A model generated the notes under the pieces. That model was given only the letters and a program-made list of their open reading frames with translations. It had not been told where the DNA came from and did not search any database. From K189A clade bacterium (GTDB lineage Bacteria > Pseudomonadota > Gammaproteobacteria > Pseudomonadales > Azotimanducaceae), in NCBI GenBank assembly GCA_902565895.1, contig CACFGV010000004.1:1-64000 (forward strand): a DNA stretch of 64,000 bases, written 5' to 3'. A program made the position numbers and the translations under genes. Below, one piece after another: positions 45,611-55,255 of this stretch. Numbering within the stretch: position 1 is the stretch's first letter; every line of letters begins with the position of its first letter.

Positions 45611-46210
45611 TTAGTCGGCCATCTCGAACGTAATGCGTGTCTTAACGCCTGCCACATCAATAGGCTCGCCGTTCACGACCTTCGGCTTGTACTTGTACTT
45701 CAGCGCCGCGTTGATCGCCGCGCGATTAAATATTCCTGGTGGTTTTGCCTCAATAACAACTGGATCGCGCACAGCTCCAGTCTTTGTCACGATATATTCC
45801 AGCAACACATATCCTTCGATGCCTCGAGTTTGGGCGCGCCTCGGATACTGGGGATTAACCTTAACAATCGGCAAATACTCACCGTCCGAGCTGAAGCCCC
45901 CCCCTTCAACATTTAGATTTACGTTGACGTCTACGGCGCCTACGTCCACACCTTGAGAGATGTCTGACGATTCAAACTCGGGCTTCGGCATATCCGGTGG
46001 CGGCTCGTCCGGCGGGGGCGGTGGCTTGGGCTTGCGCTGCTTCGTTTGCAGTTCTTGATCTTCCTCTAAACGAACGAAGTCCAATAGCTTTCCTTTTGCA
46101 CCCTCATCCAGCCGAGCTTCATCGGTAGCGATCACCGCTTGCATCAAAAAGAACAGCAAAAATGTAACGACTGATCCTAGTCCTACACCGAATAAGTAAC
46201 GTGTCGCCAT
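45611..46210 (-). CDS. tonB: TonB family energy transducer
   Basis: 199 residues: an N-terminal membrane anchor (YLFGVGLGSVVTFLLFFLMQ), a proline-rich linker (KPKPPPPPDEPPPDMPKP) and a C-terminal TonB domain (NPQYPRRAQTRGIEGYVLLE; end VAGVKTRITFEMAD). It spans the periplasm to drive outer-membrane receptors. The secreted protein at 22129-23259 carries a very similar C-terminal domain. It is 12 bases downstream of exbD. Confidence 0.95.
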   Translation of the reverse strand: MATRYLFGVGLGSVVTFLLFFLMQAVIATDEARLDEGAKGKLLDFVRLEEDQELQTKQRKPKPPPPPDEPPPDMPKPEFESSDISQGVDVGAVDVNVNLNVEGGGFSSDGEYLPIVKVNPQYPRRAQTRGIEGYVLLEYIVTKTGAVRDPVVIEAKPPGIFNRAAINAALKYKYKPKVVNGEPIDVAGVKTRITFEMAD

Positions 46211-46222
46211 TATTCCCCTCGC

Positions 46223-46636
46223 CTATTGTTCCGTGGATATCGCGACTTCGCGCATACCTGCGGCACGCGCAGCGTTTAACACAGCCATCAATTTTTCATT
46301 GGTCGATTTTCGGTCTGCCTGCACTACCAAGCCGCCTTTGGGGTTTTCGGCGTGTAATCTTTCGATATGCGCGCGCACTGAGTTAGGATCAACACGCTTT
46401 TTATCGATCCATATTTCCCCAGTAGGTCCGACTGCGATGAGAATAGCCACCGTTGGCTTTTGCTCAGCGGTGAGGGCGTCAGGACGCAAAACGTCGATTC
46501 CCGCTTGCTTGATAAAGGTTGCTGTGACAATAAAGAAAATAAGCATGATAAACACGACGTCCAACATGGGCGTGAGTGAATCATTGATATTTACATCGTC
46601 GTTGCTTCTAACGAGCCCTTGTCCGCGTCTAGCCAT
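46223..46636 (-). CDS. exbD: ExbD biopolymer transport protein
   Basis: 137 residues: a short cytoplasmic N-terminus, one membrane helix with the conserved Asp (SLTPMLDVVFIMLIFFIVTA), and a periplasmic domain ending in VVQADRKSTNEKLMAVLNAA. It forms the proton-driven motor with ExbB. A single ExbD serves two ExbB-like proteins in this operon. Confidence 0.95.
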   Translation of the reverse strand: MARRGQGLVRSNDDVNINDSLTPMLDVVFIMLIFFIVTATFIKQAGIDVLRPDALTAEQKPTVAILIAVGPTGEIWIDKKRVDPNSVRAHIERLHAENPKGGLVVQADRKSTNEKLMAVLNAARAAGMREVAISTEQ

Positions 46637-46684
46637 TTATTCCACCTCTAAGTGACAGCCTCAGCTTTATTCCATGATTCCAAA

Positions 46685-47203
46685 TCAGTGATCTAGCAGC
46701 AAACTGTCCTCAAAACGCCGGGTCTCAAACTCGACCTTACGCTTCAGATAGGTTGTGCCTACCATTCCGGATAATGATGCAATCATGCCGGACATGGTGG
46801 GTATGGTTGCCATTGACACCCCTGCCGCCATTGAACGAGCGTTACCGCCCTGCACCGCCATAGCATTAAAGACCTCAATCATTCCGGTCACCGTTCCAAG
46901 CAGTCCAAATAACGGACAAAGTGCGACACAGGTTTCGATGATCGAGAGACTGCCGGCAATTTTGCCAGCACCCTCAGATATAATCCCTTCCCGAATCTGA
47001 TGCGCACTCCAAGAACTACGCTCCGTACGGTTTTCCCAGGTGCTTGTTGCTTCAAACAACAATTTCTTGTGTTCGGCACGGAAATACCAAATTCGCTCGA
47101 AGATCAGTGTCCACATGAAACACGTTAATGCCGCGATGTACCACAAGACGTTTCCGCCCATTTCCATGTAGCGGATGATGTCCAGGTAAGCTTCACTAAA
47201 CAT
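46685..47203 (-). CDS. exbB: ExbB proton channel protein (short form)
   Basis: 172 residues with three membrane helices. PLFGLLGTVTGMIEVFNAMA and ARSMAAGVSMATIPTMSGMI are the MotA/TolQ/ExbB core; the Thr and Pro positions of the channel are present. It lies 48 bases upstream of exbD and 22 bases downstream of the TtpC-like gene. Confidence 0.94.
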   Translation of the reverse strand: MFSEAYLDIIRYMEMGGNVLWYIAALTCFMWTLIFERIWYFRAEHKKLLFEATSTWENRTERSSWSAHQIREGIISEGAGKIAGSLSIIETCVALCPLFGLLGTVTGMIEVFNAMAVQGGNARSMAAGVSMATIPTMSGMIASLSGMVGTTYLKRKVEFETRRFEDSLLLDH

Positions 47204-47225
47204 AGATGCCTTCCAGTGTGCTCGA

Positions 47226-48704
47226 TCAGCCTAAGGCCTGACCTGATTTTTCTGCATGATCAGCTATGATGCCGGCGCTTTGTTCTTCAATAATGTGCAG
47301 CAAGTCCTTTGACGCCGATTGCACGAATTGGTGCAATAACGTGGTCGGAATCGCTACAGTAATTCCAAGTACCGTGGTCATCAACGCAGTAGAAATACCA
47401 CCTGCCATGGTCTTTGGATCACCGGTACCAAACAATGTGATCGCCTGGAAGGTTTCGATCATACCGATCACCGTACCCAAAAGCCCTGCCAGCGGCGCTA
47501 CAACAGAAATCACCTGGATCAGACTGATGCGTTTGGTTAGATCGGGCGTCTCGCCTAAGATCGCTTCGCCCATCTTCAGCTCTAGGGTTTCTACATCAAC
47601 GTCCTTGTTCTCTTCATAGACGCTCAATACACGGCCCAAGGGATTATCCCGGCTAACTGTGGAGCTGTTGCGCTGAGCTTTGACCTTTCCGCCGACTACA
47701 AAAGTGAGGGTAATCAACCGCTCGATCGCGATAATTAACGCCGCGATGCCGACTAGAATTATGATCGCACCAATCACACCGCCCTGGCCGTCACAGAATG
47801 GTAAATAGCACTCACTGAGCCCACCCAGTGGGGAGCCAATCCTCTCGCCAAAGGTTGCCGATTGAATTAACAGCGCCAAAAGCGAGCCGCGAGTTGGATC
47901 AACAGAGAATTCTACGATCTCACCGGGTTGCGCGTCCTGCATTTCTTCGGCTGTGCTGGTATGGCGACCCGTCGGCTGTCGCGCAATTTCGGTTATGGTC
48001 TGTGTGTCTACATTCCATTGCAGATACTCGCCGTCGCCGAGCAGCGCGAATGAACCTACACGAACAATATCAGTGTTGTCTTTATCACCAGACAAGCGAG
48101 TAATAGTTCCGGGATAACGGGAGATCTTGCCTGACTCGGTCATTTCCCGCTGCAGCTCGAACCACAGCGATTCCATTTCATCAATACTGGCCAGCTGACT
48201 GGACGTGCCCATCTTTTTAGCGAGATTGCCTAAGAACTCGCCGCGATTTGGGTATTGGCTGGAGATTAAAGAACCCTCAAACAATCCGCGAGTATCGCCA
48301 GCGACTTGCTGCAGAACACCAAACAGCTCGCGTAAACTTCCCAACCGCTTGTCTAGCTGCTCTTGCAGATCGCCAATGCGAATTTCGTTCTCTTCAAAAG
48401 TTGTTTCAAGACGATCTGAACGTCGTTGTTCACGGGTACGTTCATTCTTTGCGTCTTGCAGCATTTTCGCCTGATTCGCTTTCTCCTGTGCGAATCGGCG
48501 CTCACGGGACGAGTGTTCTTGAGATTCAACAACCCGCCGCTGCTCAACATTGTCTAGCAGCTCATCGAGGCTGCTCGCTTTGACCACTTCAAGATCACCC
48601 GCAGCAGGTGCGGCATCTTCCGCGACGCTTACATGCGCCATCATCATCAACGCAGTCAGAGCTGCGCCAAAGGCAAATTTAATTTTCATAAGAGTTGTTC
48701 TCAT
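47226..48704 (-). CDS. TtpC-like MotA/TolQ/ExbB family protein with long periplasmic coiled coil
   Basis: 492 residues. A signal peptide (to about residue 29) is followed by a long coiled coil (about 50-125, SSRERRFAQEKANQAKMLQD) and a beta-rich part, then three helices. The last two form the channel core: PLAGLLGTVIGMIETFQAIT and MAGGISTALMTTVLGITVAI. This is the TtpC layout known from Vibrio TonB2 systems, where it is needed for transport. The start codon overlaps the stop of the DUF3450 gene (ATGA); a second ATG five codons later is also plausible. Confidence 0.9.
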   Translation of the reverse strand: MRTTLMKIKFAFGAALTALMMMAHVSVAEDAAPAAGDLEVVKASSLDELLDNVEQRRVVESQEHSSRERRFAQEKANQAKMLQDAKNERTREQRRSDRLETTFEENEIRIGDLQEQLDKRLGSLRELFGVLQQVAGDTRGLFEGSLISSQYPNRGEFLGNLAKKMGTSSQLASIDEMESLWFELQREMTESGKISRYPGTITRLSGDKDNTDIVRVGSFALLGDGEYLQWNVDTQTITEIARQPTGRHTSTAEEMQDAQPGEIVEFSVDPTRGSLLALLIQSATFGERIGSPLGGLSECYLPFCDGQGGVIGAIIILVGIAALIIAIERLITLTFVVGGKVKAQRNSSTVSRDNPLGRVLSVYEENKDVDVETLELKMGEAILGETPDLTKRISLIQVISVVAPLAGLLGTVIGMIETFQAITLFGTGDPKTMAGGISTALMTTVLGITVAIPTTLLHQFVQSASKDLLHIIEEQSAGIIADHAEKSGQALG

Positions 48705-49480
48705 TGGGCTGCCTCCGCGCCTCGAATAGGTAAGCTAAGCATGTCAATAGACGCTTGCTGTCGCGCCATGCGGATACCCTGCCGAACTGATCCTTCATAG
48801 CTACTGTCAACGGCTTGGTACGCGCCTGCGTCGGCATTCCACATGCCGGTCTCTTCGCCGTCAGGAGTCTGGTACACCAAAGCAATACGACCGACTTTGA
48901 GCATATCCACTTGCCGTTCTACGCCATCTAACATGATGGTTGTGCCGTAGGTCTCCATCGTCCGGCCATATTCGTTCTCGATCTGAAACGCCCTAAGCAC
49001 CTGGGAAAATTTTTCTGAGACGGCTACATCAGCACGATCCATGATTTCTCGTAGACGCTCAATGCGGTCACGACGCTCCTCCTCCAAAAACGGTATATCC
49101 AGTTCCACAAACTGTTCAAGACTGTCGATCATGCGCAGCATCAAGGGTGTTATCTGCCGCTCTATAACGGTCACCTCATCGATGGAGGACGACAATTGCG
49201 CCATCTCTTTTTCTTGATTGGAAATTTGTTTTTCCAGTTGGCGGTTGTAGACCCGTAGCCCCTCGATCTCTTTCAGAACGATTTTGTAATCGCTCAGCAG
49301 TCGACGCGTGTCTTCATTCAGAGCGTCGATTTTAGCTTGAGACTTTTTGGCATTCACATTCATGCGTTCCGCCACCTGAAAAATGTCATTCAGGGTCGTT
49401 GCATAAACTGAGGCACCCAACATGGCCGCCGCTACGGCCAGCACCATTGTTGACAGCCTTCGTATATGTTTTTTCATCAC
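48701..49480 (-). CDS. DUF3450 family periplasmic coiled-coil protein, first gene of the TonB operon
   Basis: 259 residues: a signal peptide (MMKKHIRRLSTMVLAVAAAM), an N-terminal coiled coil (IDALNEDTRRLLSDYKIVLK) and the DUF3450 core (PLMLRMIDSLEQFVELDIPF; EERRDRIERLREIMDRADVA). DUF3450 proteins regularly head TtpC-type TonB operons. They overlap ttpC by 4 bases here, so translation is coupled. Confidence 0.92.
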   Translation of the reverse strand: MMKKHIRRLSTMVLAVAAAMLGASVYATTLNDIFQVAERMNVNAKKSQAKIDALNEDTRRLLSDYKIVLKEIEGLRVYNRQLEKQISNQEKEMAQLSSSIDEVTVIERQITPLMLRMIDSLEQFVELDIPFLEEERRDRIERLREIMDRADVAVSEKFSQVLRAFQIENEYGRTMETYGTTIMLDGVERQVDMLKVGRIALVYQTPDGEETGMWNADAGAYQAVDSSYEGSVRQGIRMARQQASIDMLSLPIRGAEAAQ

Positions 49481-49890
49481 AACTTCCTACTGGAAAATCT
49501 ATGGAATTTGCTACGGCGGGCTAGAGTAGCTTGCAACGCTACGGATCGAAAAACTGGTTTTCGATCTTTAACCACTCGAACAAATAGTTTTAAGCAGCCT
49601 CTGCGCAACAGAACTGTCTGTCGGTTAAAAGCTGTTTGGGGGTGATCTCTTGGAACTAAGGCCCTTTCGGTTTAGTGCGTCCCTCAACGCTGACAGCCCC
49701 CCGCACTGAAGCGTGGGCCGAAGCATCAACAAACGCCCAAAGGATGTCAATAGTGCACCCTAAGCATATTTATCGCAGTGGTAGTGCACCCCCCTAGAGC
49801 AGCCTAAAAGTATAAATAATGACCGCTTCAAACCGGCATATCCCTTGCTCATCATTAGTTCGTTATCTATTCACTGCCGATGGCGTTTGG
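49481..49890. other. Intergenic region upstream of the TonB operon
   Basis: No gene is seen. It must hold the operon promoter. A 10-base direct repeat TAGTGCACCC occurs at about 49751 and 49783, a possible regulator site. I see no clear Fur box. A second weak repeat, TGACAGCCCC-like, lies around 49690. Confidence 0.35.
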
Positions 49891-50565
49891 CTACTCTTCA
49901 ACAAGATGGCTTGCAAAGAACTCCAAGGTCCTGTTTTGAGCCAGATCTGCCGCATCAGCATCGTAGCTGCCCCGCTGATCGCAATTAAAACCGTGATCGG
50001 CGGCGTAAACGTGAATGGGTAGCTTTGGGTTCGCAGCGATAACCTTGTCTACGTCGGTCATAGGTATGTGCGCATCAAGCTCGCCAAAGTGAAGCATCGT
50101 GGGACACTGGGGGTTTTTATCAAGTTGACCAGCAATGCCACCGCCGTAGTAACCAACAACTGCAGATAAACCGGAAATCTGCGCTGCGCTCAGCCAGGAC
50201 ACCAAGCCGCCAAAACAAAACCCCACCAGACCGACTCTGCCGTCGTTCGCCGCCTGGTTGACTGTCGCCTGCACATCTTCAAGTACCAACCCAAGATCCA
50301 GCTGGTTAAACGCAAGATCAATGCCCTTATCCATGTCAGCCTCTTCATATCCCAGTTCAATACCGCGACCTACTCGGTCAAACAGCATCGGCGCGTAGGC
50401 GTTGTAGCCATTGTGCGCGTAGCGATCTGCAACATCTCGAATATGCGAGTTGACACCAAAAATTTCTTGGATCACGACTACCGCACCTTTAGCGCTGCCC
50501 TCAGGAGTTGCGCAGTAACAGCCCAACTCAAAACCATCCGATGACTTAATAGAAATATTTGTCAT
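49891..50565 (-). CDS. Dienelactone hydrolase family protein
   Basis: 224 residues with an alpha/beta-hydrolase fold. The nucleophile Cys is in VGLVGFCFGGLVSW, Asp in FGELDAHIP and His in YAADHGFNCDQ. The Glu usual before the elbow is in VVIQEIFGVN. It opens lactone rings such as dienelactone; the actual substrate is unknown. Alone on the minus strand, divergent from the HAD gene. Confidence 0.9.
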   Translation of the reverse strand: MTNISIKSSDGFELGCYCATPEGSAKGAVVVIQEIFGVNSHIRDVADRYAHNGYNAYAPMLFDRVGRGIELGYEEADMDKGIDLAFNQLDLGLVLEDVQATVNQAANDGRVGLVGFCFGGLVSWLSAAQISGLSAVVGYYGGGIAGQLDKNPQCPTMLHFGELDAHIPMTDVDKVIAANPKLPIHVYAADHGFNCDQRGSYDADAADLAQNRTLEFFASHLVEE

Positions 50566-50715
50566 AGCTCCACCTCAAGAGATCCACTGTTAAGAGGCCA
50601 CACGATATAAGTGGTTCAAAAATCTTACAAACAGATTCTGCGTGTATATGCCACATTGTCTACGGACGAATTACGCTTATGATCCAGTGCCTACTTTTAA
50701 AACCGGGGATTCTCT

Positions 50716-51378
50716 GTGCCAACTTTCGACAATAAAGACATAAGAGCCATTCTTTGGGACTTCGGCGGTGTCTTTACCAGCAGTCCGTTCGATGCGTTCA
50801 ATATTTTAGAAAAGCAACTCGGGGCACCCTTGGATTTCATAAGGGGTGTGAATGCAGTAAATCCAACTGAAAACGCATGGGCGAAATTCGAATCCAGTGC
50901 TGTTTCGCTTGAAGAATTTGACGAGTTATTTGCCGCCGAGAGCGAGCAGATGGGACACCGGATTAATGGCAAAGACGTGGTCGCAGTGTTGAGCGGTAAC
51001 CTGCGCCCTCGTATGGTAGAGACACTTAAGCGTTGCAAGGCACACTACAGAGTTGCCTGCATCACCAACAACGTTAAGGCCGGCCACGGCCCCAGTATGA
51101 CTCGCGACCCCGCTAAAGCCAATGCGGTAGCTGAAGTGATGCAACTGTTTGATCAGGTAATCGAGTCCAGCATAGAGGGGATTCGAAAGCCCAATCCAAA
51201 GATCTATCTCATCGCTTGTGAACGATTGGGTGTCCAGCCCGAAAACGCAATTTTTCTTGATGACTTGGGCATTAACTTAAAGCCGGCACGCGAACTGGGT
51301 ATGCTAACAATCAAAGTGCTATCTGAAGCTCAAGCCATAGAGGATCTCGGCAAATTAACCGGCCTGGATTTCGATTAA
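50716..51378 (+). CDS. HAD-superfamily hydrolase, epoxide-hydrolase N-terminal type
   Basis: 220 residues from GTG at 50716. HAD motifs: AILWDFGGVFT (first Asp; the second is replaced by Gly), ACITNN, KPNPKIYLIACERL and IFLDDLGINLKPARELGM. The WDFGGV pattern without the second Asp of DxD fits the dehalogenase/epoxide-hydrolase-N-like subgroup. Substrate unknown. Its end meets the pfkB gene end within 2 bases. Confidence 0.82.
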   Translation: MPTFDNKDIRAILWDFGGVFTSSPFDAFNILEKQLGAPLDFIRGVNAVNPTENAWAKFESSAVSLEEFDELFAAESEQMGHRINGKDVVAVLSGNLRPRMVETLKRCKAHYRVACITNNVKAGHGPSMTRDPAKANAVAEVMQLFDQVIESSIEGIRKPNPKIYLIACERLGVQPENAIFLDDLGINLKPARELGMLTIKVLSEAQAIEDLGKLTGLDFD

Positions 51379-51379
51379 C

Positions 51380-52303
51380 TTAAGCAATCGTACGCCAATT
51401 TAACTGCTCTTTAGCCACCAGTGTCTCGACCTGATCACGCGTAGGTATAGACGTGGAAGCTCCGGATCGAGTGACGGCGAGCGCTCCTGCGGCGCTGGCT
51501 GCTTCGAGGGCAACCGGTAACGGTTGGCCCGCGAGCATCGCCGCCATCAAATAGCCAATAAAAGAGTCACCAGCAGCTGTCTCATCCACTGCCGACACCG
51601 AGTGGGCATTTAACATGATAACGTCTTTGGTCTCCGCTCTAGCGCACCAGAGTCCTTGATGTCCAAGCGTTAAGACCAAGTCTGTACTGGTAAAGCGCTC
51701 TCTTAAGACTATCCATGCCTCGTTCAAATCAGAGCTTTTGGCCAAAGCCATCGCTTCAACTTCGTTTACGATAAGAAGCTGAGCCAACTCCAGTGGGTAA
51801 TCGTGAATGCGATCGTCCGCCGGCGCCAAATTAATCGCTGCATTTACTTTCTTTGCGGCTGCCTGCGTGAGCATTTCCGCAACATCGCTCGTTTCGTTTT
51901 GCAGTAGTAACCAATCTCCAGGCAATAAAGCGTGGAGTGCTTGCTTTCTCACCTGAGCCGGAATAAGCCGATTAGCCCCTGGAAATATTACAATGGCGTT
52001 TTGCCCCGATGGGTCGACTTGAATCACCGCGTGCCCAGACGCAGTGTCAATCCGAGCCACCCCATCACTGCGCACACCCACCTCATCTAGGACCGCAACT
52101 AAAGACTCACCGTCTTCGCCAACGGCACCGAAATGCAGGACCTCGGCACCGGCCCGAGCGGCAGCGAATGATTGGTTAAGTCCCTTGCCACCAGCATGTA
52201 CCGTTCTACCAGTACTGGTAAGGGTCTCTCCAGAACCAACAAGACTTGGTACCTGATATACCCAATCAATACACAACGAACCAAAGTTAACCAGCTTGGG
52301 CAA
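51380..52303 (-). CDS. PfkB-family sugar kinase (ribokinase-like)
   Basis: 307 residues. GGKGLNQSFAAARAGAEVLH is the ribokinase N-terminal signature. DETAAGDSFIGYLMAAMLAG is the C-terminal PfkB signature with Ala where the catalytic-loop Gly of GAGD is usual. The start is TTG at 52303, with AAGGAT at good distance; no ATG fits. Phosphorylates a sugar, possibly ribose or another pentose. It follows the molybdo-hydroxylase genes by 33 bases on the same strand, so nucleoside breakdown is a possible theme. Confidence 0.87.
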   Translation of the reverse strand: MPKLVNFGSLCIDWVYQVPSLVGSGETLTSTGRTVHAGGKGLNQSFAAARAGAEVLHFGAVGEDGESLVAVLDEVGVRSDGVARIDTASGHAVIQVDPSGQNAIVIFPGANRLIPAQVRKQALHALLPGDWLLLQNETSDVAEMLTQAAAKKVNAAINLAPADDRIHDYPLELAQLLIVNEVEAMALAKSSDLNEAWIVLRERFTSTDLVLTLGHQGLWCARAETKDVIMLNAHSVSAVDETAAGDSFIGYLMAAMLAGQPLPVALEAASAAGALAVTRSGASTSIPTRDQVETLVAKEQLNWRTIA

Positions 52304-52336
52304 GGCTACATCCTTATACGATTACGCAGGTGCGCG

Positions 52337-52816
52337 TTAGGCCGGGTGGGACATCTCAGCTGCTGCATCTTGCACTGCGCGGACAATCTTGTCGTAGCCC
52401 GTACACCGACAGAGATTGCCAGCCAACCAATAACGAATGGTGGCTTCGTCAGGGTTCGGATGTTTTTCGAGCAATGCTTTCGACGCCATAATGAATCCAG
52501 GTGTGCAGATTCCACATTGGAGTGCTGCGTGCTCGAGGAATTTAGTTTGCAGGGGGTGTAACCCAGCGTCACCAGCCACACCTTCAATGGTTTCTATGTC
52601 GGCGTCTTGAGCCTCTGCACCGAGCATAAGGCAGGCACAAACCAGCCTGCCGTCCACTAGAATGGAGCAAGCGCCGCAATCTCCGGTTCCGCACCCTTCC
52701 TTGGTTCCTGTGAGACCCAACTCGTGGCGCAAAACATCCAACATCGACTGATTCGGCTCGCATAGATATTCACGTGGTTCGTTATTAATGCTGGTAGTGA
52801 TGTGTAATTTACTCAT
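52337..52816 (-). CDS. [2Fe-2S] subunit of a molybdenum hydroxylase (CoxS/XdhC-small type)
   Basis: 159 residues from ATG at 52816. Both iron-sulphur motifs are complete: GCGTGDCGACSILVDGRLVC (plant-type cluster) and CGICTPG with CRCTGY (helical cluster). It relays electrons from the Mo centre to FAD. It lies directly after the FAD subunit. The Mo-binding large subunit is missing here. Confidence 0.92.
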   Translation of the reverse strand: MSKLHITTSINNEPREYLCEPNQSMLDVLRHELGLTGTKEGCGTGDCGACSILVDGRLVCACLMLGAEAQDADIETIEGVAGDAGLHPLQTKFLEHAALQCGICTPGFIMASKALLEKHPNPDEATIRYWLAGNLCRCTGYDKIVRAVQDAAAEMSHPA

Positions 52817-52817
52817 G

Positions 52818-53693
52818 CTATCGCTCAATTGCCCTTGCACCTGCCACTTGCACCGCCCGACGACACAAGACAGCTACTATTTTCTTTCGATACGCTGCTG
52901 AACCACGTTTATCTGAAATCGGTTGTGCCGCCGCCTGACAAGCATTGCCAGCCGCCTGCAATGCATCATCATCTAAGGTACTGCCAATCAGAGCCTTGGC
53001 CGCATCAGGCACCAACAACGCTGTGGTCGCTACTGCGCCAATAGCAACCCTGGCTGCACTACAAATACCATCTTGCACCGTTACAGAAACGCCGACTCCT
53101 GCAACTGCAATGTCCATTTCAGTACGTGGGGTAAACCGCAAATACGCGTCCTTGGTTCCAACACCGGGTCGCGGCAGCTTTACCCCCAACAGAAACTCTC
53201 CATCCGCCAGCGCATTTCGTCCAACTCCAACTACAAATCTTTCAACCGCCATCTCGCGAGCGCCGCTCTGGGTGGCGATATCGCAAACCGCACCAGCGGC
53301 AATTAACGCCGGAATGCTATCGCCTGCAGGAGACGCATTACACAAATTGCCGCAAATTGTGGCACGGCCCTGCACCTGGGTTGAACCGATCAGATCTGCC
53401 GCTTCGAGCAATCCAGGATACAAAGCTTTCAATTCGGAATTTTCCTGCATACGCGCACTCGGCACAGCAGAACCTATATAAATTTGATCTTGACTGACCT
53501 CGAGGCGATTGGTTTCTTGCAAACGCTTTATATCCACGATTGTGCGAGGCGCGCGTCGAGAGCTGCGCATTTGCACCAACACATCAGTGCCCCCAGCTAG
53601 TATCTGAGTAGGCCTACCATCATTTGCGTGCTCTTGAAGCAGCGCGGTCACCTCGGCAATAGAACTGGGTGCCGCATAGGCATAGGCTTCCAT
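52818..53693 (-). CDS. FAD subunit of a molybdenum hydroxylase (CoxM type)
   Basis: 291 residues. FAD-binding segments ILAGGTDVLVQMRSSRRAP and TICGNLCNASPAGDSIPALI are complete. The C-terminal CoxM domain ends KRGSAAYRKKIVAVLCRRAV. Transfers electrons to NAD or another acceptor. Followed within a base or two by the [2Fe-2S] subunit gene. The divergent prolidase gene starts 150 bases away. Confidence 0.92.
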   Translation of the reverse strand: MEAYAYAAPSSIAEVTALLQEHANDGRPTQILAGGTDVLVQMRSSRRAPRTIVDIKRLQETNRLEVSQDQIYIGSAVPSARMQENSELKALYPGLLEAADLIGSTQVQGRATICGNLCNASPAGDSIPALIAAGAVCDIATQSGAREMAVERFVVGVGRNALADGEFLLGVKLPRPGVGTKDAYLRFTPRTEMDIAVAGVGVSVTVQDGICSAARVAIGAVATTALLVPDAAKALIGSTLDDDALQAAGNACQAAAQPISDKRGSAAYRKKIVAVLCRRAVQVAGARAIER

Positions 53694-53842
53694 AACGTCT
53701 CCAAACCGTATTTTCGATCAATCTAACATGAGTCGCATATAACGCGCAGTACCACTAGGTTGATTAGCTATAAATTGATCAGCTTGAGTCGACGCTCACT
53801 GCTATGATTATCGCTTCTGAACAGCACGACTAAACACCCGAT

Positions 53843-55255
53843 ATGGACGGCACTGAACGTTATTCGTATTTACCGATTGATACTCCCGAACTGTTGCAAG
53901 AGCACTACACCGAGATTCAAAAGACTTGGTGGCAAACGGTAACGGACGCCAAATTTGATCTCGTTGTCGTGCACGCTGGACAAGCTCAATTATTCTTTGA
54001 AGATGATCATGGCCCAACCTTCAAAGCCAACCCTCATTTTCTGCAATGGATCCCCCCTGAATACGCCGTCGCCGAAAGTTGCCTAGTGATCTGTCCAGGC
54101 AAAACAACCAGGCTACTGTTTTTCCAACCTAGCGATTATTGGCATGCGGTGCCAATGCCACCCGATCACTTGAGTGGACATTTGGAGATAAGGACGTTTA
54201 CGACAGTTGCCGATCTGCATCAGCACTGCACTGAACAAGTAGAGCAGTTAACCAAGGCACCCGAGCGCGTCGCCTTTGTTGGTGAGCCTAGTTGCAAAAC
54301 CCTGTTGGGCAAAGACTGGCAACAGAATCCGTCGAGCCTTATTCACAGACTAAATTTTGCCCGCGCTGCCAAGACCAATTACGAACTCGCTGCGATGCGC
54401 AACGCATCGATCATGGGCGCACTGGGTCACCGAGCAGCGGCCAACTGTTTTAGCGAAGGTGGCAGCGAATTCGATGTGCACATGGCTTTTTTAGATGCCA
54501 GCGAGCAGAACGAACCAGAGCTGCCCTACGGCAACATCGTCGCTCAGAACCATCATGCCGCTTTTCTGCACTATCAATTCCAAGACCGGCACACACCAAC
54601 AGAACTGAACAGTCTGCTGATAGATGCTGGCGGAAGTTACCGCGGTTACGCCAGTGATATCACAAGAACCTACGTAACAGCGCAATCTAACGCAGCACAT
54701 GAGGCCCACGCGGCTTTTACGAGCTTGCTTGCCGAGATGCGAAACCATCAGGACCGACTGGTGAATGCGGTTGCGCCTGGCGGCAGCTACGTAGAACTGC
54801 AACAACTCATGCACGAACAACTTGCTGAGATCTTGACGACTCACCACATTCTTAAATGCTCAGCTCAAGAAGCCTTTGCACACGGACTCACAGAAGCCTT
54901 CTGCCCTCATGGCCTTGGCCACTTGTTGGGATTGCAAGTGCATGATGTGGGTGGGCAACAAATCGCCGAATCAGGTGAACTGCGTCCGCCACCAGAGAAC
55001 TATCCTGCGCTGCGTTTCACCCGACCGATCAGCGAGAATATGGTACTGACAGTTGAACCAGGGTTGTATTTCATTCCAGTGCTTCTGGAGCCCTATCGAA
55101 ACAATCACGCCTCATTCAACTGGCACTTAATCGACGCACTTTGCCCATTCGGCGGGATTCGCATCGAAGATAACGTGCGCGTGCTGCCCACAGGAATAGA
55201 AAACCTGACACGCGATGCTTTTACGACTATTGGATATACGGGTGCCCATCCATGA
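53843..55255 (+). CDS. pepQ: Xaa-Pro dipeptidase (PepQ type)
   Basis: 470 residues with the M24 fold. Metal ligands: two Asp in LLIDAGGSYRGYASDITRTY, His in HGLGHLLGLQVHD, Glu in LTVEPGLYF and Glu in GGIRIEDNVRVLP. It cleaves X-Pro dipeptides in the cytoplasm. It overlaps the start of the DPP gene by 4 bases (ATGA), so the two are translated together, giving a proline-peptide operon. Confidence 0.93.
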   Translation: MDGTERYSYLPIDTPELLQEHYTEIQKTWWQTVTDAKFDLVVVHAGQAQLFFEDDHGPTFKANPHFLQWIPPEYAVAESCLVICPGKTTRLLFFQPSDYWHAVPMPPDHLSGHLEIRTFTTVADLHQHCTEQVEQLTKAPERVAFVGEPSCKTLLGKDWQQNPSSLIHRLNFARAAKTNYELAAMRNASIMGALGHRAAANCFSEGGSEFDVHMAFLDASEQNEPELPYGNIVAQNHHAAFLHYQFQDRHTPTELNSLLIDAGGSYRGYASDITRTYVTAQSNAAHEAHAAFTSLLAEMRNHQDRLVNAVAPGGSYVELQQLMHEQLAEILTTHHILKCSAQEAFAHGLTEAFCPHGLGHLLGLQVHDVGGQQIAESGELRPPPENYPALRFTRPISENMVLTVEPGLYFIPVLLEPYRNNHASFNWHLIDALCPFGGIRIEDNVRVLPTGIENLTRDAFTTIGYTGAHP

